A stretch of 8,585 bases of DNA from an uncultured Bacteroidia bacterium. GTDB lineage: Bacteria > Bacteroidota > Bacteroidia > Bacteroidales > UBA932. The translations under genes were made by a program, and so were the position numbers. Under the pieces are notes generated by a model. That model saw nothing but the letters and a program-made list of their open reading frames with translations, ran no database searches and was not told where the DNA came from. The stretch covers positions 1 to 8,585 of the forward strand of contig CACXHG010000202.1 in the NCBI GenBank assembly GCA_902767355.1, in the 5' to 3' direction. Position 1 is the first letter of the stretch. Each line of letters begins with the position of its first letter. Positions 7,652 through 8,585 of this stretch are shown one piece after another.

Positions 7652-7660
7652 CAAGGGGGA
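7652..7660 (+). promoter_or_regulatory. Purine-rich Shine-Dalgarno-like site of comF
   Basis: CAAGGGGGA (7652-7660) lies immediately before the ATG at 7662 and includes an AAGGGGG run only loosely complementary to the 16S anti-SD. The spacing to the ATG is short. A second candidate, GGAAGGATA (7668-7676), precedes the alternative ATG at 7677, so the sequence does not settle which start is used. Many Bacteroidota genes do without a strong Shine-Dalgarno sequence. Confidence 0.3.
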
Positions 7661-7661
7661 T

Positions 7662-8585
7662 ATGAAGGGAAGGATAATGTCGATTTTTTCTTACTGTCTG
7701 CGGGCCCTCGCGGACTTGTTTTTTACACGGAATTGCCTGGTTTGCGGCCGGGGCCTGGAGCCCGGGCAGAAATATGTGTGCGACGCCTGTCTGGACGACA
7801 TGCCGCTCACGTATTTCTGGCAGCGCAGCGAGAATCCGGCCATGCACAGGTTAGGCGTCAGGCCCGGGGAGGGCGGTGCGTGCAGGGAAGGCAGTGCGTG
7901 CGTGGAAGATGTGCCGCGAGACGCATGCGGGGGCGCTGCCGTGCCTGTCGCGTCCGGGGTGGGCGTGTTTCCCGGGGATATCGTGCCGCGAGACGCATGT
8001 GAGGGCGCTGCCGTGCCTGTCGCGTCCGGGGTTAATGCCAGGTGCCGTGTGCACAATGCCGCAGCGCTGTTTTTCTACCGGCACGAGAGCCCGTGGTGCG
8101 AGTTGGTCAGGCGCTTCAAGTATGGCCGCGACGAAGGGCTCGGGTTATGGGCGTCGCGCCTGCTCGGGCGATATCTGTCTTCCGGCGGCTTGTATGCTGA
8201 TGTCCAGGTTGTTGTGCCTGTGCCGCTGCACTGGTACAAGCGCTTTCGCCGCGGCTTCAACCAGGCCGAAATCATTGCCCGCGGCGTGGCCGAAGGTCTC
8301 GCCGGAAGCCATTCCGGAGGTCTCGCCGGGATCCATCCCGGAGCCTGCTGCCAAGCCGGCGCGGGCGGGCTGGCCTTAGACGAAGCTCTGAGCGGGATGT
8401 CTCCGCTCGAGGGGTCGAAATCGGGGTCTCGCGCGGACGTGCCCCTTTCACAGCAGCATCCTGACGCCACACTTCCGCGCGACGTTGGCGGAAATGGCAA
8501 AAACGTCACCACTATTGGCGCTCCCGCCGGCACATACACTCCCGCCGGCACCCATACTCCCTCCAGCACCCATACCGCCGCGTCC
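7662..8585 (+). CDS. comF: ComF-family phosphoribosyltransferase with repeat-rich insertions (3' end outside window)
   Basis: The frame is open for 308 codons from the ATG at 7662 to the window edge with no stop. The N-terminus carries two CxxC pairs (NCLVC, Cys25/Cys28; CDAC, Cys40/Cys43), the zinc-binding motif of ComF proteins. Then come ENPAMHRL, the middle block AALFFYRHESPWCELVRRFKYG (about 133-154) and the phosphoribosyltransferase strand and loop VVVPVPLHWYKRFRRGFNQAE (about 183-203). Low-complexity stretches interrupt this scaffold at about 66-130 (Gly/Ala/Val, five Ala-Cys or Arg-Cys steps) and from about 211 onward (Gly/Ser, then Thr/Pro repeats). The PRPP-binding loop (DDVxTTG in the family) has not been reached and must lie past 8585 if the gene is intact. 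Met6 at 7677 is an alternative start, also preceded by a purine-rich stretch. ComF relatives are linked to DNA uptake in some bacteria; the role here is unknown. Confidence 0.8.
   Translation, partial: MKGRIMSIFSYCLRALADLFFTRNCLVCGRGLEPGQKYVCDACLDDMPLTYFWQRSENPAMHRLGVRPGEGGACREGSACVEDVPRDACGGAAVPVASGVGVFPGDIVPRDACEGAAVPVASGVNARCRVHNAAALFFYRHESPWCELVRRFKYGRDEGLGLWASRLLGRYLSSGGLYADVQVVVPVPLHWYKRFRRGFNQAEIIARGVAEGLAGSHSGGLAGIHPGACCQAGAGGLALDEALSGMSPLEGSKSGSRADVPLSQQHPDATLPRDVGGNGKNVTTIGAPAGTYTPAGTHTPSSTHTAAS
7875..7908 (+). repeat. Two-copy 18-nt-period repeat inside comF
   Basis: GGTGCGTGCAGGGAAG (7875-7890) and AGTGCGTGCGTGGAAG (7893-7908) match at 13 of 16 positions with a period of 18 nt. 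In the comF frame they encode ACREG and ACVED at six-residue spacing. The period keeps the reading frame. Confidence 0.6.
7911..8032 (+). repeat. Two-copy 72-nt-period direct repeat inside comF
   Basis: The 50-nt segments 7911-7960 and 7983-8032 differ at only two positions (18th base C/T and 20th base G/A), giving 48 of 50 identical. They are separated by 22 nt of unrelated sequence, so the period is 72 nt or 24 codons. Both copies encode VPRDAC(G/E)GAAVPVASGV in the comF frame. The only amino-acid change is Gly to Glu. The near identity suggests a recent duplication. Confidence 0.9.
8295..8342 (+). repeat. Two-copy 24-nt tandem repeat inside comF
   Basis: Segments 8295-8318 and 8319-8342 abut directly and match at 21 of 24 positions. 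They encode GLAGSHSG and GLAGIHPG in the comF frame, at the beginning of the second low-complexity stretch. Confidence 0.85.
8520..8585 (+). repeat. 18-nt tandem repeat (Thr/Pro-rich) inside comF, continuing past the window edge
   Basis: Three full units at 8520-8537, 8538-8555 and 8556-8573 encode APAGTY, TPAGTH and TPSSTH. A partial fourth unit (8574-8585) encodes TAAS. Unit-to-unit substitutions are few and include silent or conservative changes. The array may extend beyond the window. Confidence 0.8.

Noticed and set aside
7610..7654. Upstream ATG at 7654 as the cdaA start
   Set aside because: It would add 15 residues unlike the family ahead of the first membrane helix and would place coding sequence over the divergent promoter palindrome.
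6971..8002. 343-codon plus-strand open frame running from opposite cdaA into comF
   Set aside because: It is antisense to the whole DAC domain and out of frame with ComF. Its distal part is Arg/Gly/Ala low complexity from reading the comF repeats in the wrong frame.
7691..8569. Several minus-strand and alternative plus-strand frames across the comF repeats
   Set aside because: None shows a recognisable domain. The frame from 7662 alone carries the CxxC pairs and the phosphoribosyltransferase motif.
7911..8585. Repeats in comF as a CRISPR array or recombination-site cluster
   Set aside because: The repeat units are of different families, are translated in a continuous frame, and lack regular unique spacers. 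No cas or integrase gene is present.

Overview
This 8.6 kb window looks like chromosomal DNA from a fairly GC-rich member of the Bacteroidota, probably order Bacteroidales. Three things point there: a TonB-dependent receptor with an N-terminal carboxypeptidase-regulatory-like domain, promoter elements of the Bacteroidetes type (TTTG, about 20 bp, then TAnnTTTG or TAnnTTCG), and a diadenylate cyclase of the CdaA type. Genus cannot be fixed from the sequence alone. No rRNA, tRNA, CRISPR array, transposase or integrase was recognised.

Layout, left to right. (1) 1-731, minus strand: the N-terminal 243 residues of a probable exported lipoprotein resembling clan GH-A (GH42-like) glycoside hydrolases, cut by the window edge. 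(2) 732-932: a 201-bp gap with two hairpins. One is a strong intrinsic terminator for the receptor gene; the other is an extra palindrome. (3) 933-4226, minus: a 1097-residue Oar-like TonB-dependent receptor with its own promoter, which starts inside the end of mutS2. (4) 4298-6814, minus: mutS2, complete with ATPase and Smr nuclease domains. (5) 6818-7609, minus: cdaA, the membrane c-di-AMP synthase, ending 3 nt before mutS2. (6) 7610-7661: a 52-bp divergent control region built around a perfect 21-bp palindrome that holds one -7 promoter element facing each way. (7) 7662-8585, plus: a ComF-family phosphoribosyltransferase gene, open to the right edge of the window.

How the genes relate: cdaA and mutS2 form a tight, probably translationally coupled pair that links c-di-AMP signalling with a DNA- or ribosome-processing ATPase. 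The receptor is a separate transcription unit with its own promoter and terminator. The lipoprotein lies beyond that terminator, so any shared nutrient-uptake role is inference. comF is divergent from cdaA and shares its control region.

The least ordinary part is comF. Its recognisable zinc-finger, middle and phosphoribosyltransferase blocks are interrupted by two long low-complexity stretches. These are made of tandem repeats whose periods (18, 72, 24 and 18 nt) are all multiples of three, so the reading frame stays open. The second stretch falls before the PRPP-binding loop expected in this family, which would lie beyond the window.
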